A program made the translations under genes and the position numbers. From Mycolicibacterium moriokaense (GTDB taxonomy: Bacteria; Actinomycetota; Actinomycetes; Mycobacteriales; Mycobacteriaceae), in the NCBI RefSeq assembly GCF_003347205.1, contig NZ_QQBJ01000007.1, forward strand, positions 186,001 through 250,000: DNA of 64,000 bases. Reading direction: 5' to 3'. Shown here in pieces: positions 43,091-52,637 of this stretch (positions are counted from its first letter, which is position 1; each line of letters opens with the position of its first letter). The notes below the pieces were generated by a model that was given only the letters and a program-made list of their open reading frames with translations, did no database searches and was not told the origin of the DNA.

Positions 43091-46000
43091 GTGGCGTGCA
43101 CAGCCTGCGGCGCCGAGGTGTCGCCGACCGCCAAGTTCTGCAGCGAGTGCGGCGCGGCGATGTCCGCGGCGGCGGAGCCTGCTGAGTACAAGCAGGTGAC
43201 GGTGTTGTTCGCCGACGTGGTGCACTCGATGGACATCGCCGCGGCGGTGGGCCCGGAACGGTTGCGCGAGATCATGGCGGAGGTCTTCGACCGGTCGGCC
43301 GCGATTGTCCGCCGGTACGACGGGACGGTCGACAAGTTCACCGGCGACGGGATCATGGCCGTGTTCGGCGCTCCGATTGCGTTGGAAGATCATGCGCTGC
43401 GTGCGTGCATGGCGGCGTTGGAGATCCAGGCCGAGGCGGCCGCGGTGGCCGCCGACGTCAGCGCCCGCGACGGCATCGGGCTGCGGCTGCGGATCGGGTT
43501 GAACTCGGGCCAGGTCATCGCGGGCGAAATCGGTTCCACCACGGCCGGTTACACCGCCGTCGGTGAAGAGGTCGGGATGGCACAGCGGATGGAGGCAGCT
43601 GCGCCGCCTGGTGGTGTGATGTTGAGCGAGTCGACGGCGCGGCTGGTGGAGAGCCTCGTGGTGCTGGAAAGGCCTGAGCTGGTTGCCATCAAGGGATCCG
43701 ATGCGCCGGTCGGTGCGAGACGGCTGTCGGCCATCGGCGAGCATCACGCACGCAGACGCAGTGATTCGCCCCTCGTCGGCCGCGCCTGGGAACTCAACAC
43801 TGTCACCTCACTTCTCGATGAGGCGGTCGGTGGCGCCGGCTGCGTGGTCACTGTCGTCGGGCCGCCCGGCATCGGCAAGAGTCGGCTGGTGCGCGAAGCG
43901 GTGGCGGCTGCGGCAGGTCGCGGGATCCCGGTGTTCACGACGTATTGCGAGTCCCACACCACCGACGTCCCGTTCAACGTGATCGCGCGGCTGCTGCGAA
44001 CGACCACCGGGGTCGGCGGAATGAGCCCTGACCAAGCGCGAGAACGCATTCGGGCCAGGCTGGCGCAGGCCGACCCGGAAGATCTCCTGCTGGTCCACGA
44101 CCTCCTGGGCATCGGTGATCCCGATGCCGCCTCACCCGATGTCGGACCAGATGCGCGAGGCAGACGGTTGACGGCCCTGGTCAACAGCGCCGCGTTGGCT
44201 CAGCGGAGTCCGACTCTGGTGGTCATCGAGGATGCGCATTGGATCGACGCGGCGAGCGAATCCTTGCTTGCCGACTTCATGGCGGTCAGCGCCCAGGTGC
44301 CGTCGTTGATGCTGATCACCTATCGCTCCGAATACCACGGACTGTTGAGCCGGGTGCCCGGCGCGCAGACCATCTCCTTGCGACCGCTGACGGATACCCA
44401 CACAACAGCGTTGACCACTGAATTGGTGGGCGCAGATGCTTCGCTTTCCGGCCTGGTCGAACGTGTGGTCCACCGCGCCGCGGGAAATCCGTTCTTCGCA
44501 GAGGAGATGGTCCGCGATCTGTCCGAACGCGGGGTACTCGACGGCGAACCCGGCGCGTACATGGTTCGCGGACCGGTCGACGACGTGGATGTTCCGGCCA
44601 ACCTGCAGTCGACCATCGCCGCCCGGATAGACCGGCTGCCCGCCCCCGCCAAGAAAGCCCTCAACGCCGCATCGGTGATCGGGCTGCGGTTCGACGTCGA
44701 CCTGCTTGACGAACTGATCGACGACGCGGCGCTCAGGCCTTTAGTCGCAGCCGAACTCGTCGACCAGGTGGCGTTCAGCGAACCGGCGGAGTACGCATTC
44801 AGGCATCCGCTCACCCGTACCGTCGCGTACGAATCTCAACTGAAATCGGATCGTGCACAACTTCATCGCCTGCTCGCGGCCGCGATCGAGGCGCGCGGCG
44901 GCACTGACGAGAATGCTGCGTTGATCGCCCAGCATCTCGCGGCCGCGGGCGATCTGCATGCGGCTTTCGGCTGGCATATGCGCGCTGCGACCTGGTCGAC
45001 ATTCCGCAATTTCGCTGCTGCACAGTCGAGTTGGACACGAGCACGCGACGTTGCGGATCTTCTACCCGAGCATGATCCAGACCGGCCGAGGATGCGGATC
45101 GCCCCGCGTGCTCTGCTGTGCGCCAACGAATATCGAATCCGTTCCGGTCACCCGGACATTGCCTTCGCTGAACTCAAGGAGTTGTGCAGCGTCGCTGACG
45201 ACCGCCGCTCGCTGGCTATCGGCCTGGCGGGTCTGGCGCTGGAAAATCAGCTCAGCGGTCGCTTCCGGGTCGCATCCCGACTCGCGACGGAACTCGTCGC
45301 GCTCCTTGATTCAATCGGTGACCCGATATTGACCTGGGCGCTCTCTGTTGCGTACCTCAACATCAAGCTGGACGCGGGTCAGTTCACCGAGACGCTTCGA
45401 TTGGCCCAACGGGTCATCGATCTCGGCGATGGGCCTGCGGGAGCAAACGGCGTGATGTCCGTATCCCCGCTGGCGAATGCAATCGCGATCAGCGGCACCG
45501 CCCGGTGGGCGATGGGCATGCCCGGGTGGCGGGATGACTTCGGCACCGCGCTGGAGACGGCGTCGACTATTGCGCCGGCATTGCGCTCCGGCACCTTCTG
45601 GCTCGTCTACCTATTCGCCATTCCGAACGGCGTGCTGCTGTCGGATGAGCGGGCCAGTGCTGAGATTGCGGAGATCGCCTCAGCTGCGGAGAGTTTCGGT
45701 GAACAGGTCGCCATCGACATGGCGCGTACCGCGCGCGGCATCACCCTTGTCCACCGGGGGGAGTCCGATCGCGACATCGGATTCAGGTTGCTCGAAGAAT
45801 CGCATGACGCCGGTCTCGACAACCGCTATACGATTCCGGGCAACCTTCCTGTTGTGGCCATTCATGTGGCGCGAGAGCGCGCCCGCGCCGGCGACCTGGC
45901 AGACGGGATCGACATGGCGCGCAGCGTCGTCGACGGCTATTCACGCGACGGCGAGTTCATCTGGCTGCCGGTATCGACGGCGACGCTTGTCGAGCTGTTA

Positions 46001-46240
46001 CTCGAGCGCGGCGCCGAGGCGGACCGCGCGGAGGCTGCAGACCGCATTGCCGAGCTGGCTGCCACGCCCGCAGAACCCGGCTGCGTCCTCAAGCAGATCT
46101 GGCTGCTGCGACTGCGCGCCCTGCTCGCGCAGGCCGAAGGCGACGACGCCACCTATCGCGAGCACCGCGACCGCTATCGGAAGATGGCCCACGACCTGGG
46201 CTTCGAGGGCCACATCCAATGGTCGGCGGAGCTGGTGTGA
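43091..46240 (+). CDS. Zinc-ribbon class III cyclase fused to AAA ATPase and TPR region
   Basis: The 1049-residue protein begins with a zinc ribbon (CTACGAEVSPTAKFCSECG). A class III cyclase domain follows, with metal aspartates in LFADVVHSM and TGDGIMAVFG and a lysine in DKFTGDG. At the transition-state motif, EEVGMAQRM, the canonical asparagine is glycine while the arginine is kept. An ATPase domain with Walker A VGPPGIGKSRLV and a 500-residue helical repeat region follow. The architecture is that of the mycobacterial cyclase-ATPase group, but without a LuxR helix-turn-helix at the end. The GTG at 43091 is the start. cAMP output gated by ATP/effector is inference. Confidence 0.85.
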   Translation: MACTACGAEVSPTAKFCSECGAAMSAAAEPAEYKQVTVLFADVVHSMDIAAAVGPERLREIMAEVFDRSAAIVRRYDGTVDKFTGDGIMAVFGAPIALEDHALRACMAALEIQAEAAAVAADVSARDGIGLRLRIGLNSGQVIAGEIGSTTAGYTAVGEEVGMAQRMEAAAPPGGVMLSESTARLVESLVVLERPELVAIKGSDAPVGARRLSAIGEHHARRRSDSPLVGRAWELNTVTSLLDEAVGGAGCVVTVVGPPGIGKSRLVREAVAAAAGRGIPVFTTYCESHTTDVPFNVIARLLRTTTGVGGMSPDQARERIRARLAQADPEDLLLVHDLLGIGDPDAASPDVGPDARGRRLTALVNSAALAQRSPTLVVIEDAHWIDAASESLLADFMAVSAQVPSLMLITYRSEYHGLLSRVPGAQTISLRPLTDTHTTALTTELVGADASLSGLVERVVHRAAGNPFFAEEMVRDLSERGVLDGEPGAYMVRGPVDDVDVPANLQSTIAARIDRLPAPAKKALNAASVIGLRFDVDLLDELIDDAALRPLVAAELVDQVAFSEPAEYAFRHPLTRTVAYESQLKSDRAQLHRLLAAAIEARGGTDENAALIAQHLAAAGDLHAAFGWHMRAATWSTFRNFAAAQSSWTRARDVADLLPEHDPDRPRMRIAPRALLCANEYRIRSGHPDIAFAELKELCSVADDRRSLAIGLAGLALENQLSGRFRVASRLATELVALLDSIGDPILTWALSVAYLNIKLDAGQFTETLRLAQRVIDLGDGPAGANGVMSVSPLANAIAISGTARWAMGMPGWRDDFGTALETASTIAPALRSGTFWLVYLFAIPNGVLLSDERASAEIAEIASAAESFGEQVAIDMARTARGITLVHRGESDRDIGFRLLEESHDAGLDNRYTIPGNLPVVAIHVARERARAGDLADGIDMARSVVDGYSRDGEFIWLPVSTATLVELLLERGAEADRAEAADRIAELAATPAEPGCVLKQIWLLRLRALLAQAEGDDATYREHRDRYRKMAHDLGFEGHIQWSAELV

Positions 46241-46245
46241 TCTAC

Positions 46246-46259
46246 CAACCAGTAGGTTG
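46246..46259. promoter_or_regulatory. Inverted repeat before the thiolase gene
   Basis: CAACC-AGTA-GGTTG is a perfect 5-bp inverted repeat with 4-bp spacer, 82 bp before the thiolase ATG, inside the motif TACCAACCAGTAGGTTGA. The ACC-AACCNGT pattern resembles common TetR operators. Confidence 0.4.
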
Positions 46260-46341
46260 ACCTAGTAAACCTTGTTCCTCTACGTTCAAAGTGGACCTCT
46301 GTGGGGAGAGAACCCACCACAACCTTCGAAGGAGAAGTGTC

Positions 46342-47487
46342 ATGGCTGAAGCCGTAATCGTCGAGGCCGTGCGGTCGCCGGTCGGCAAGCGCAATGGCGG
46401 TCTGTCGGGCGTGCATCCGGCCGAACTGTCGGCGCAGGTTCTCAACGGCCTCGCCGAGCGCACCGGCATCGACCCCGGCATCGTCGACGACGTCATCTGG
46501 GGCTGCGTCATGCAGGCCGGCGAGCAGGCGCTCGACATCGGCCGTACCGCCCTGCTGACCGCGGGTTGGCCGGAGAGCGTCGCGGGCGTCACCGTCGACC
46601 GGCAGTGCGGTTCGAGCCAGCAGTCGATCCACTTCGCCGCTGCCGGTGTGGTGGCCGGTCACTACGACGCCGTCGTAGCCGGCGGTGTCGAGTCGATGTC
46701 GCGCACCCCGATGGGCGCGTCCCTGGCCAACGGCGGCAACCCCTACCCGCAGGGCTTCAAGGACCGCTACAAGAGAACGCCGAACCAGGGCATCGGCGCC
46801 GAGATGATCGCCGAGCAGTGGGGCTTCGACCGCACGATGGTCGACGAGTTCTCGCTGGGATCGCACGAGAAGGCAGCTGCGGCACAGGATTCCGGCGCCT
46901 TCGACGATCAGATCGTGGCGATCAAGGACCAGGACGGCAATGCCGTGCTCAAGGACGAGGGCATCCGCCGCGGCACCACCATCGAGAAGATGGCCACGCT
47001 CAAGCCGGCATTCAAGGAAGACGGCGTGATCCACGCCGGGAACTCGTCGCAGATCTCCGACGGTGCGGCCGCTCTGCTGTTCATGTCCGCCGAGAAGGCG
47101 AAGTCGTTGGGGCTCAAGCCCCTTGCCAAGGTGCACACGGCGACGCTGGCGGGCGCGGATCCGGTGATCATGCTGACCGCGCCGATCCCCGCCACGCAGA
47201 AGGCGCTCAAGCGCTCGGGCCTCAAGCTCGACGAGATCGGCGTGTTCGAGGTCAACGAGGCGTTCGCCCCGGTGCCGATGGCGTGGCTGAAGGACATCGG
47301 TGCCGACGAGAAGAAGCTCAACCCGAACGGCGGCGCCATCGCTCTCGGCCATCCACTCGGCGGATCGGGCGCCCGCATCATGACCACCATGCTGTACCAC
47401 ATGCGGGACAAGGGAATTCAGTTCGGTCTGCAGACGATGTGTGAAGGCGGCGGCCAGGCCAACGCCACTATCATCGAACTGCTGTGA
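46342..47487 (+). CDS. fadA3: Acetyl-CoA acyltransferase/thiolase (FadA3-like)
   Basis: The 381-residue thiolase has the acyl-binding cysteine in DRQCGSSQQS (C89), the histidine in GGAIALGHPLGGSG and the second cysteine in MCEGGGQAN. It catalyses thiolytic cleavage of 3-ketoacyl-CoA in beta-oxidation. From memory its N-terminus, EAVIVEAVRSPVGKRNGG, matches M. tuberculosis FadA3 (Rv1074c) very closely, so the symbol is tentative. GAAGGAGAAG precedes ATG 46342. It overlaps the enoyl-CoA hydratase by GTGA, forming a two-gene beta-oxidation unit. Confidence 0.9.
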   Translation: MAEAVIVEAVRSPVGKRNGGLSGVHPAELSAQVLNGLAERTGIDPGIVDDVIWGCVMQAGEQALDIGRTALLTAGWPESVAGVTVDRQCGSSQQSIHFAAAGVVAGHYDAVVAGGVESMSRTPMGASLANGGNPYPQGFKDRYKRTPNQGIGAEMIAEQWGFDRTMVDEFSLGSHEKAAAAQDSGAFDDQIVAIKDQDGNAVLKDEGIRRGTTIEKMATLKPAFKEDGVIHAGNSSQISDGAAALLFMSAEKAKSLGLKPLAKVHTATLAGADPVIMLTAPIPATQKALKRSGLKLDEIGVFEVNEAFAPVPMAWLKDIGADEKKLNPNGGAIALGHPLGGSGARIMTTMLYHMRDKGIQFGLQTMCEGGGQANATIIELL

Positions 47488-48281
47488 CCGCAGACGTGAC
47501 GGCCCCCGCCGCTCTCACCGAGCGGCGGGGCAACGTCTTGGTGATCACGATCAACAGGCCCGAGGCGCGCAACGCCGTCAACGGCGCCGTCAGCACGGCG
47601 GTCGGCGACGCGCTGCAGGAGGCGCAGGACGACGCCGACGTTCGCGCGGTCGTGATCACCGGCGCCGGTGAATCATTCTGCGCCGGAGCCGATCTCAAGG
47701 CCATCTCGCGCCGCGAGAACCTCTTCCACCCGGACCACGGCGACTGGGGCTTCGCCGGCTACGTGCACCACTACATCGACAAGCCCACCATCGCCGCCGT
47801 CAACGGCACCGCGCTGGGCGGCGGAACCGAACTAGCCTTCGCCAGCGATCTGGTGGTCGCCGAGGAACGCGCCAAGTTCGGCCTGCCCGAGGTGAAACGG
47901 GGGCTGATCGCGGCCGCGGGCGGTGTGTTCCGCATCGTCGACCATCTGCCCCGCAAGGTCGCGATGGAGATGCTGTTCACCGGCGAACCGATGACGTCAG
48001 CCGACGCGCTCAAGTGGGGCCTGATCAACCAGGTGGTACCCGACGGCACAGCCGTCGACGCCGCGCTTGCGCTGGCGGAGCGGATCACCGTCAACGCGCC
48101 GCTGGCGGTCTGGGCGAGCAAACGGGTGGCCATGGGTGTGGACGACGGCGTGATCGTCGGCGACGAAGCGGGCTGGGCCAGGACCATGCGCGAGATCGGG
48201 ACGCTTATGCGCTCCGAGGACGCCAAAGAAGGCCCCTTGGCGTTCGCGGAGAAGCGCCCGCCCGTCTGGAAGGCGAAATAG
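47484..48281 (+). CDS. Enoyl-CoA hydratase (crotonase family)
   Basis: The 265-residue crotonase has the CoA-binding/oxyanion segment AGADLKAISRR and both expected acids: a Glu in ALGGGTELAFASDLVVAEE and another in FGLPEVKRGLIAAAGG. It therefore fits a hydratase adding water to trans-2-enoyl-CoA. It starts inside the thiolase stop (GTGA), supporting coupled synthesis. The position beside a fadA3-like thiolase points to fatty-acid or sterol side-chain beta-oxidation; the chain-length range is unknown. Confidence 0.9.
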   Translation: MTADVTAPAALTERRGNVLVITINRPEARNAVNGAVSTAVGDALQEAQDDADVRAVVITGAGESFCAGADLKAISRRENLFHPDHGDWGFAGYVHHYIDKPTIAAVNGTALGGGTELAFASDLVVAEERAKFGLPEVKRGLIAAAGGVFRIVDHLPRKVAMEMLFTGEPMTSADALKWGLINQVVPDGTAVDAALALAERITVNAPLAVWASKRVAMGVDDGVIVGDEAGWARTMREIGTLMRSEDAKEGPLAFAEKRPPVWKAK

Positions 48282-48305
48282 GCCCGTCAGGCAGTTCACC
48301 GATGT

Positions 48306-48367
48306 GGTGACTGTGCAACTTTTGACGTTTTCGGCGTCAGAAGTGACAAATTCTGCACAGTCGCCGA
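48306..48367. terminator. Nested palindrome between convergent crotonase and fasciclin genes
   Basis: GACTGTGCA (about 48309-48317) and TGCACAGTC form perfect 9-bp outer arms, and GACG and CGTC form an inner stem. It lies in the 101-bp gap between convergent genes and is a likely bidirectional terminator. Its sequence differs from the GCGAGCAGACG repeat family. Confidence 0.55.
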
Positions 48368-48382
48368 CAGGCCACCACGCCG

Positions 48383-49102
48383 CTATCCGGCCGGCGCCTC
48401 AGCCCCCGGAACCACCTCTTCGTTCGGCGCCTCAGCCGGTTTCGAGGTCGTCGTGGTGGTGGTCGTGGTGGTCGACGTGCCGCTGACCGTCGGCTCGATG
48501 GGCTCGGGCGCAGAAGCGGGATCCAGCACCGAGTCGATGATGTAGATTCGCGCGTTCTCGGCCTGGATGCCGCCGCAGATCACCTTGGCGGTGTCGTTGA
48601 CCTTGATGTCGCCGTTCTTGCCCTCGACCTTGATCTCGGCGCCTTCCTGCGTCGGGCGCTGGCCGTGCACGTCTTCGGGGCCCAGCAGGCCGAGGAACAC
48701 GTGGTAGTAGTCCAGCTGCGTCAGGGCGGCCGGATCGGCCTTCAGCGCATCGAGTTGGCCGGGCTCGAGAGCCTCGAACGCCTCGTTGCTGGGCGCGAAC
48801 ACCACATAGGGGCCGTTGTCGAGGACCGAGGTGATGTTCACCTCGGGGTTGAGCCCACCCGACACCGCGGCGTTGAAGGTGCTGATGTCCGGGATGCTGG
48901 CCAGCGCCTTGCTCACCGGCTCGTTGTTGAGCCCCTTCCAATTGGGCACCGCGGCCTTGAACGGGTCGCAGTTGCCCTGCGGATCGGGGATCTCCACCGA
49001 CGGCGCCGGATCTGCGTAGGCGTTGATCGCCAGCGGTATCGATCCCGCGATCGCGAGAATCGCGGCCGCTGCGCCCGTCGCCTTGCTGGTGCGAGTCTTC
49101 AC
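48383..49102 (-). CDS. Secreted fasciclin (FAS1) domain protein
   Basis: The 239-residue protein has an N-terminal signal peptide (about residues 1-31, KATGAAAAILAIAGSIPLAI), then one FAS1 domain. It includes FNAAVSGGLNPEVNITSVLD, VFAPSNEAFEALEPGQLDAL and the closing YIIDSVLDPAS. A low-complexity Thr/Pro/Glu tail with a run of nine threonines follows. FAS1 proteins are adhesion or cell-wall-associated; MPT70/MPT83 are mycobacterial relatives. No lipobox is present, so it is probably secreted. Confidence 0.85.
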   Translation of the reverse strand: MKTRTSKATGAAAAILAIAGSIPLAINAYADPAPSVEIPDPQGNCDPFKAAVPNWKGLNNEPVSKALASIPDISTFNAAVSGGLNPEVNITSVLDNGPYVVFAPSNEAFEALEPGQLDALKADPAALTQLDYYHVFLGLLGPEDVHGQRPTQEGAEIKVEGKNGDIKVNDTAKVICGGIQAENARIYIIDSVLDPASAPEPIEPTVSGTSTTTTTTTTTSKPAEAPNEEVVPGAEAPAG

Positions 49103-49182
49103 TTTCGGCTCCTCAGCTCTTCAGTCGCTAGGCATGTTAGGGCCAGCGATGAGCCATTGCCAAAGTCAAGATCGCCGAAAGC

Positions 49183-50463
49183 TCATCCGACAGGGGTGCT
49201 GACCTGCACTTTGCGAACCTTCGCACAGAGTGCTGCAGCAACGATACAAAGGCCGGCCGCGAGGTAGAACGCGAGGTTGTAGTTGCCCTGCAGATCGCGC
49301 AGTTTGCCTGCCCCCGCGGCCGCGATCGCGGCACCCAATTGGTGCGACGCGAACACCCAGCCGAACACCACGGGTGTGTTCGCGCCGAAGAACCGTCGGC
49401 ACAGCACGATGGTCGGCGGGACGGTGGCCACCCAGTCCAGGCCGTAGAAGATGACGAACACCCACGTGCTCGGTTCGGCGTGCGGCGACAGCAGCGACGG
49501 CAGCAGCAGTAGCGAGACCCCGCGGCCGCTGTAGTAGACGACCAGCAGCAGCCGCGGATCGACCCGGTCGGTGAGCCAGCCGGAGAACACCGTGCCCGCG
49601 ACGTCGAGGATGCCGATCGTGGCCAGCAGTCCCGCCGCGACGGTGGTGGGCATGCCGTGGTCGTTGGCGGCAGGGATGAAGTGCGTCCCGATCAGCCCGT
49701 TGGTCGTCATCCCGCAGATCGCGAAGCTGGCGGCCAGCAGCCAGAAGGCGGGCACGCTCGCGCCCAGCCGCAACCCGTCGAACGCGGCGCGGAAACTGGA
49801 GGCCGGCACCGGTTCGGGTGCGGCCGTCTCGGTCGCGCCGTAAGCGGTCAGGCCCTTGTCCCGCGGGTGGTTTCGCATGAAGACCGCGACCAGTGGCACC
49901 ACGGCAAGTGCGGCCCCGGCCACGATCAGCGAGGCCCAGCGCCAGCCGTGGCGTGTGGTGACCTCGGCGACGATCGGCAGGAAGATCAGCTGGCCCGTCG
50001 CGCTGGCCGCGGTGAGCACGCCGGTGACCAGGCCGCGTCGCGCCTCGAACCAGCGGGTCGCCACCGTCGCGACGAAGCCCATCGAGATCGACCCGGTCCC
50101 GACGCCGACCAGCACCCCCCACAGCAGCACCAGTTGCCAACTGGTGGTCATGAAGACGCTCAGCGCCGATCCGGCCGCGATCAGCGTGAGCGCGGCAGTC
50201 AGCACCGGGCGCACGCCGAACCGGTCCATCAGCGCGGCGGCGAACGGCGCCGTCAGCCCGAACAGCGTCATGTTGACCGACATCGCCAGCCCGACCACAC
50301 CGTGCGACCAGCCGAACTCGTGGTGCAGCGGCATCATCATCACGCCGGGCACCGACCGGAACCCCGCGGCGCCGAGGATGGCGACGAAGCTGACGGCGGC
50401 CACCACCCAGGCCCAGTGGATTCGGCTGCCGGGGGCGCGTTTGTCTGCGGCGGTGAGTGTCAC
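49183..50463 (-). CDS. MFS transporter
   Basis: The 426-residue protein has about twelve hydrophobic helices and a typical MFS N-half (WVVAAVSFVAILGAAGFRSV, then GLTAPFAAALMDRFGVRPVL with the loop 2-3 motif) with matching loops in the C-half. The GTG at 50461-50463 starts MTLTAADKRAPGSRIHWAWV; a longer frame from 50514 would push into the divergent regulator's promoter. The substrate is unknown; the adjacent GlxA/AraC regulator probably controls it. Confidence 0.82.
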   Translation of the reverse strand: MTLTAADKRAPGSRIHWAWVVAAVSFVAILGAAGFRSVPGVMMMPLHHEFGWSHGVVGLAMSVNMTLFGLTAPFAAALMDRFGVRPVLTAALTLIAAGSALSVFMTTSWQLVLLWGVLVGVGTGSISMGFVATVATRWFEARRGLVTGVLTAASATGQLIFLPIVAEVTTRHGWRWASLIVAGAALAVVPLVAVFMRNHPRDKGLTAYGATETAAPEPVPASSFRAAFDGLRLGASVPAFWLLAASFAICGMTTNGLIGTHFIPAANDHGMPTTVAAGLLATIGILDVAGTVFSGWLTDRVDPRLLLVVYYSGRGVSLLLLPSLLSPHAEPSTWVFVIFYGLDWVATVPPTIVLCRRFFGANTPVVFGWVFASHQLGAAIAAAGAGKLRDLQGNYNLAFYLAAGLCIVAAALCAKVRKVQVSTPVG

Positions 50464-50544
50464 CAGATCACTGTGTCGGGTCGACCGCGCGTCGAATAGT
50501 GGCAAGAATGACAACAGTCGTCAAAAACATGCCAAAATGGTGTG

Positions 50545-51501
50545 GTGCATCGCGTCGCCGTTCTCCTGCTACCGCCCGTGGTCGGCTTTGACGCCGCCAT
50601 CGCCCCGACGCTGTTCTCCAGCGCCACCGACGCCGACGGCAACGCCCTCTACGAGGTGGTGACCTGCGCCGTGACCGACGGGCCGGTCGCGGCGACCTCC
50701 GGTTTCGACCTGTTGCCCGGCGCAGGGCCAGAAGCGCTGGCCACCGCCGACACCGTGGTGATTCCCGGCACCCGGTATCGGCCCGCCCGGGTCGACGGGG
50801 TGTTGCCCGCGGCGGTGTCCGACGCCCTGGCGTCGGTGCGGCCGGGGACACGGATGGTGTCGATCTGCACGGGCGCGTTCATCCTCGCCGCCGCCGGCTT
50901 GCTCGACGGGCGTCCGGCGACCACACACTGGAAGTTCGCCGACGCGATGCGACAGCTTCACCCCGGCGTGCTGGTCGACGAGAACGTGTTGTTCGTCGAC
51001 GACGGGGACATCCTGACCTCGGCGGGGCTCGCGGCCGGAATCGACTTGTGCCTGCACATCATTCGGCGCGACCACGGCGTGCAGGTGGCCAACGCCGTCG
51101 CCAGGTACTGCGTGGTGCCGCCGTGGCGGGAGGGCGGTCAGGCGCAGTTCATCGATCGCCAGGTGCCGACGCCGGACGACTACTCGACTGCGCCGACGCG
51201 CGAGTGGGCGCTGGGCCACCTCGACGAGGAGTTGACGGTGCAGCGGCTGGCCAGGCACGCGAAGATGAGCGCGCGCACCTTCAACCGGCGCTTCCGCGAA
51301 GAGACGGGCGAGTCGCCGGGAGCGTGGATCCGTGGCAGGCGAGTGGACCGCGCCCGTGAACTGCTCGAGTCCCGCGACCTGCCCATCGACGAGGTGGCCC
51401 GCCGATCGGGCCTCGGCACCGGCGGCAACCTGCGTCACCACCTCCGCCGCGGCGTGGGGATGTCCCCGTCGAGCTATCGGAAGGTGTACCAGGGGGCGTG
51501 A
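50545..51501 (+). CDS. GlxA-family AraC-type regulator
   Basis: The 318-residue protein combines an N-terminal DJ-1/PfpI-like domain (VAVLLLPPVVGFDAAIAPTL through MVSICTGAFILAAAGLLDGR, with the nucleophile-elbow cysteine) and a C-terminal AraC double helix-turn-helix (LTVQRLARHAKMSARTFNRR and LPIDEVARRSGLGTGGNLRH). Such GlxA-type regulators sense amines or other small molecules. The start is GTG 50545, or 50542. It is divergent from the MFS gene, with TGGCA/TGCCA half-sites in between. Confidence 0.85.
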   Translation: MHRVAVLLLPPVVGFDAAIAPTLFSSATDADGNALYEVVTCAVTDGPVAATSGFDLLPGAGPEALATADTVVIPGTRYRPARVDGVLPAAVSDALASVRPGTRMVSICTGAFILAAAGLLDGRPATTHWKFADAMRQLHPGVLVDENVLFVDDGDILTSAGLAAGIDLCLHIIRRDHGVQVANAVARYCVVPPWREGGQAQFIDRQVPTPDDYSTAPTREWALGHLDEELTVQRLARHAKMSARTFNRRFREETGESPGAWIRGRRVDRARELLESRDLPIDEVARRSGLGTGGNLRHHLRRGVGMSPSSYRKVYQGA

Positions 51502-51505
51502 CGGG

Positions 51506-52060
51506 TCAGTCGTCGGGGAGCAGCGCCGACACGACGCTGGCCAGGTGATCCGCCGTCTGGCGGGATGTGACGTCGCCGCAGCTGGCGTGTACGAGCGAAC
51601 CGATCAGCCCGAACTCGAGCGTCTCGGTGACCTCGGGCCACGCACCTGAGCGCATCGCCGACCGCACCCGCCTGCGCAACTCGTCGTGAATCCGCCGCTG
51701 CACCGAGCGCACCGACGGCTCGTCGGAGACCAGTGCGCTGGAGCAGGCCGCGGCCAGGCCGGGCTCACCGGCCAACACCATCATCAGACTCTCGAACTGG
51801 GTGCAAACCCGTTCTTGCACAGTGTGTTCGACGTCGATCTCCAACGGGATCGCCCGCAACCGCTCCAGATAGATCTCGGCGACGATGGCGTCCTTCGACC
51901 GGAAAAGCGCGCGGAGTTCGCCCGACGAGATCCCGGCCCTGCTGCCGATGGCCCGCATGGTCAGCGTCGTGTAGGGCACCTCGCGCAGCAGTTCGATGGT
52001 CGCATCGAGCACCTTGCGCGCGTCGGCGTCGTCGCGACGCAGGTATACGACGTCACCCAT
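51506..52060 (-). CDS. TetR regulator 2 of the LuxE/LuxC operon
   Basis: The 184-residue TetR protein has the helix-turn-helix TLTMRAIGSRAGISSGELRA followed by LFRSKDAIVAEIYLERLR and a helical ligand domain. It is the last gene of the five-gene reverse-strand operon; its ATG at 52058-52060 overlaps the end of the first TetR gene by 8 bp. Two unlike TetR proteins at the end of one operon suggest response to two signals or heterodimerisation, which is inference. Confidence 0.82.
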   Translation of the reverse strand: MGDVVYLRRDDADARKVLDATIELLREVPYTTLTMRAIGSRAGISSGELRALFRSKDAIVAEIYLERLRAIPLEIDVEHTVQERVCTQFESLMMVLAGEPGLAAACSSALVSDEPSVRSVQRRIHDELRRRVRSAMRSGAWPEVTETLEFGLIGSLVHASCGDVTSRQTADHLASVVSALLPDD

Positions 52061-52637
52061 TCATCTCACCCGTCAGCAGATCGGACAGTGCGGCGGCCAG
52101 ATCGTGCAGGCCCGTCTCGAGCGAATACGTGCGGTCCACAGTCCAATTGACGATGCCACCGGTCAAGGCGCCGACGATGATGTCGGCCAGCGTCTGCGCG
52201 TCGTGCTTGACGCTGACCTCACCGCGGGCGACGCCGTCCTTCACCAACTCGAGGAACGTGGCGTGCAGAGCGAAGCCGCGCTGGATGCCGTATCCGGAAC
52301 TGGCCAGCATCTCGGCGATCATCTCGCGATAGGTGGCACTGGACTTGACCAGTACCCGGGCGATGTCGTCGAACAGCCCGACCAGGCGGGCGGGCACCGG
52401 CTCGTTGGACCGGTCGACGACCTCGTCGTGCAGGTTGAGCAGGCGGCTCTCGGCAAGCGCGCGCATCATGTCCTGGCGGGTGGGGAAGTGGTTGAAGAAG
52501 GTGCGATTGGCGACGTCGGCGCGCTCGCAGATCTCTTCGATCGTCGTCGCTGAGACACCTTGCGCCAGAAACAGATCGAACGCCGCGCCCAGTATCCGGT
52601 CGCGCACCTCCATCTTGCGGCGATCCATTCTGTTCAC
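52053..52637 (-). CDS. TetR regulator 1 of the LuxE/LuxC operon
   Basis: The 194-residue protein has the TetR helix-turn-helix VSATTIEEICERADVANRTF then FNHFPTRQDMMRALAESRLL, and a helical effector domain. The GTG at 52635-52637 overlaps the SDR stop (GTGA), favouring that start over ATG 52628. It should autoregulate through the palindrome in front of the operon, shared with the second TetR. Confidence 0.82.
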   Translation of the reverse strand: MNRMDRRKMEVRDRILGAAFDLFLAQGVSATTIEEICERADVANRTFFNHFPTRQDMMRALAESRLLNLHDEVVDRSNEPVPARLVGLFDDIARVLVKSSATYREMIAEMLASSGYGIQRGFALHATFLELVKDGVARGEVSVKHDAQTLADIIVGALTGGIVNWTVDRTYSLETGLHDLAAALSDLLTGEMNG

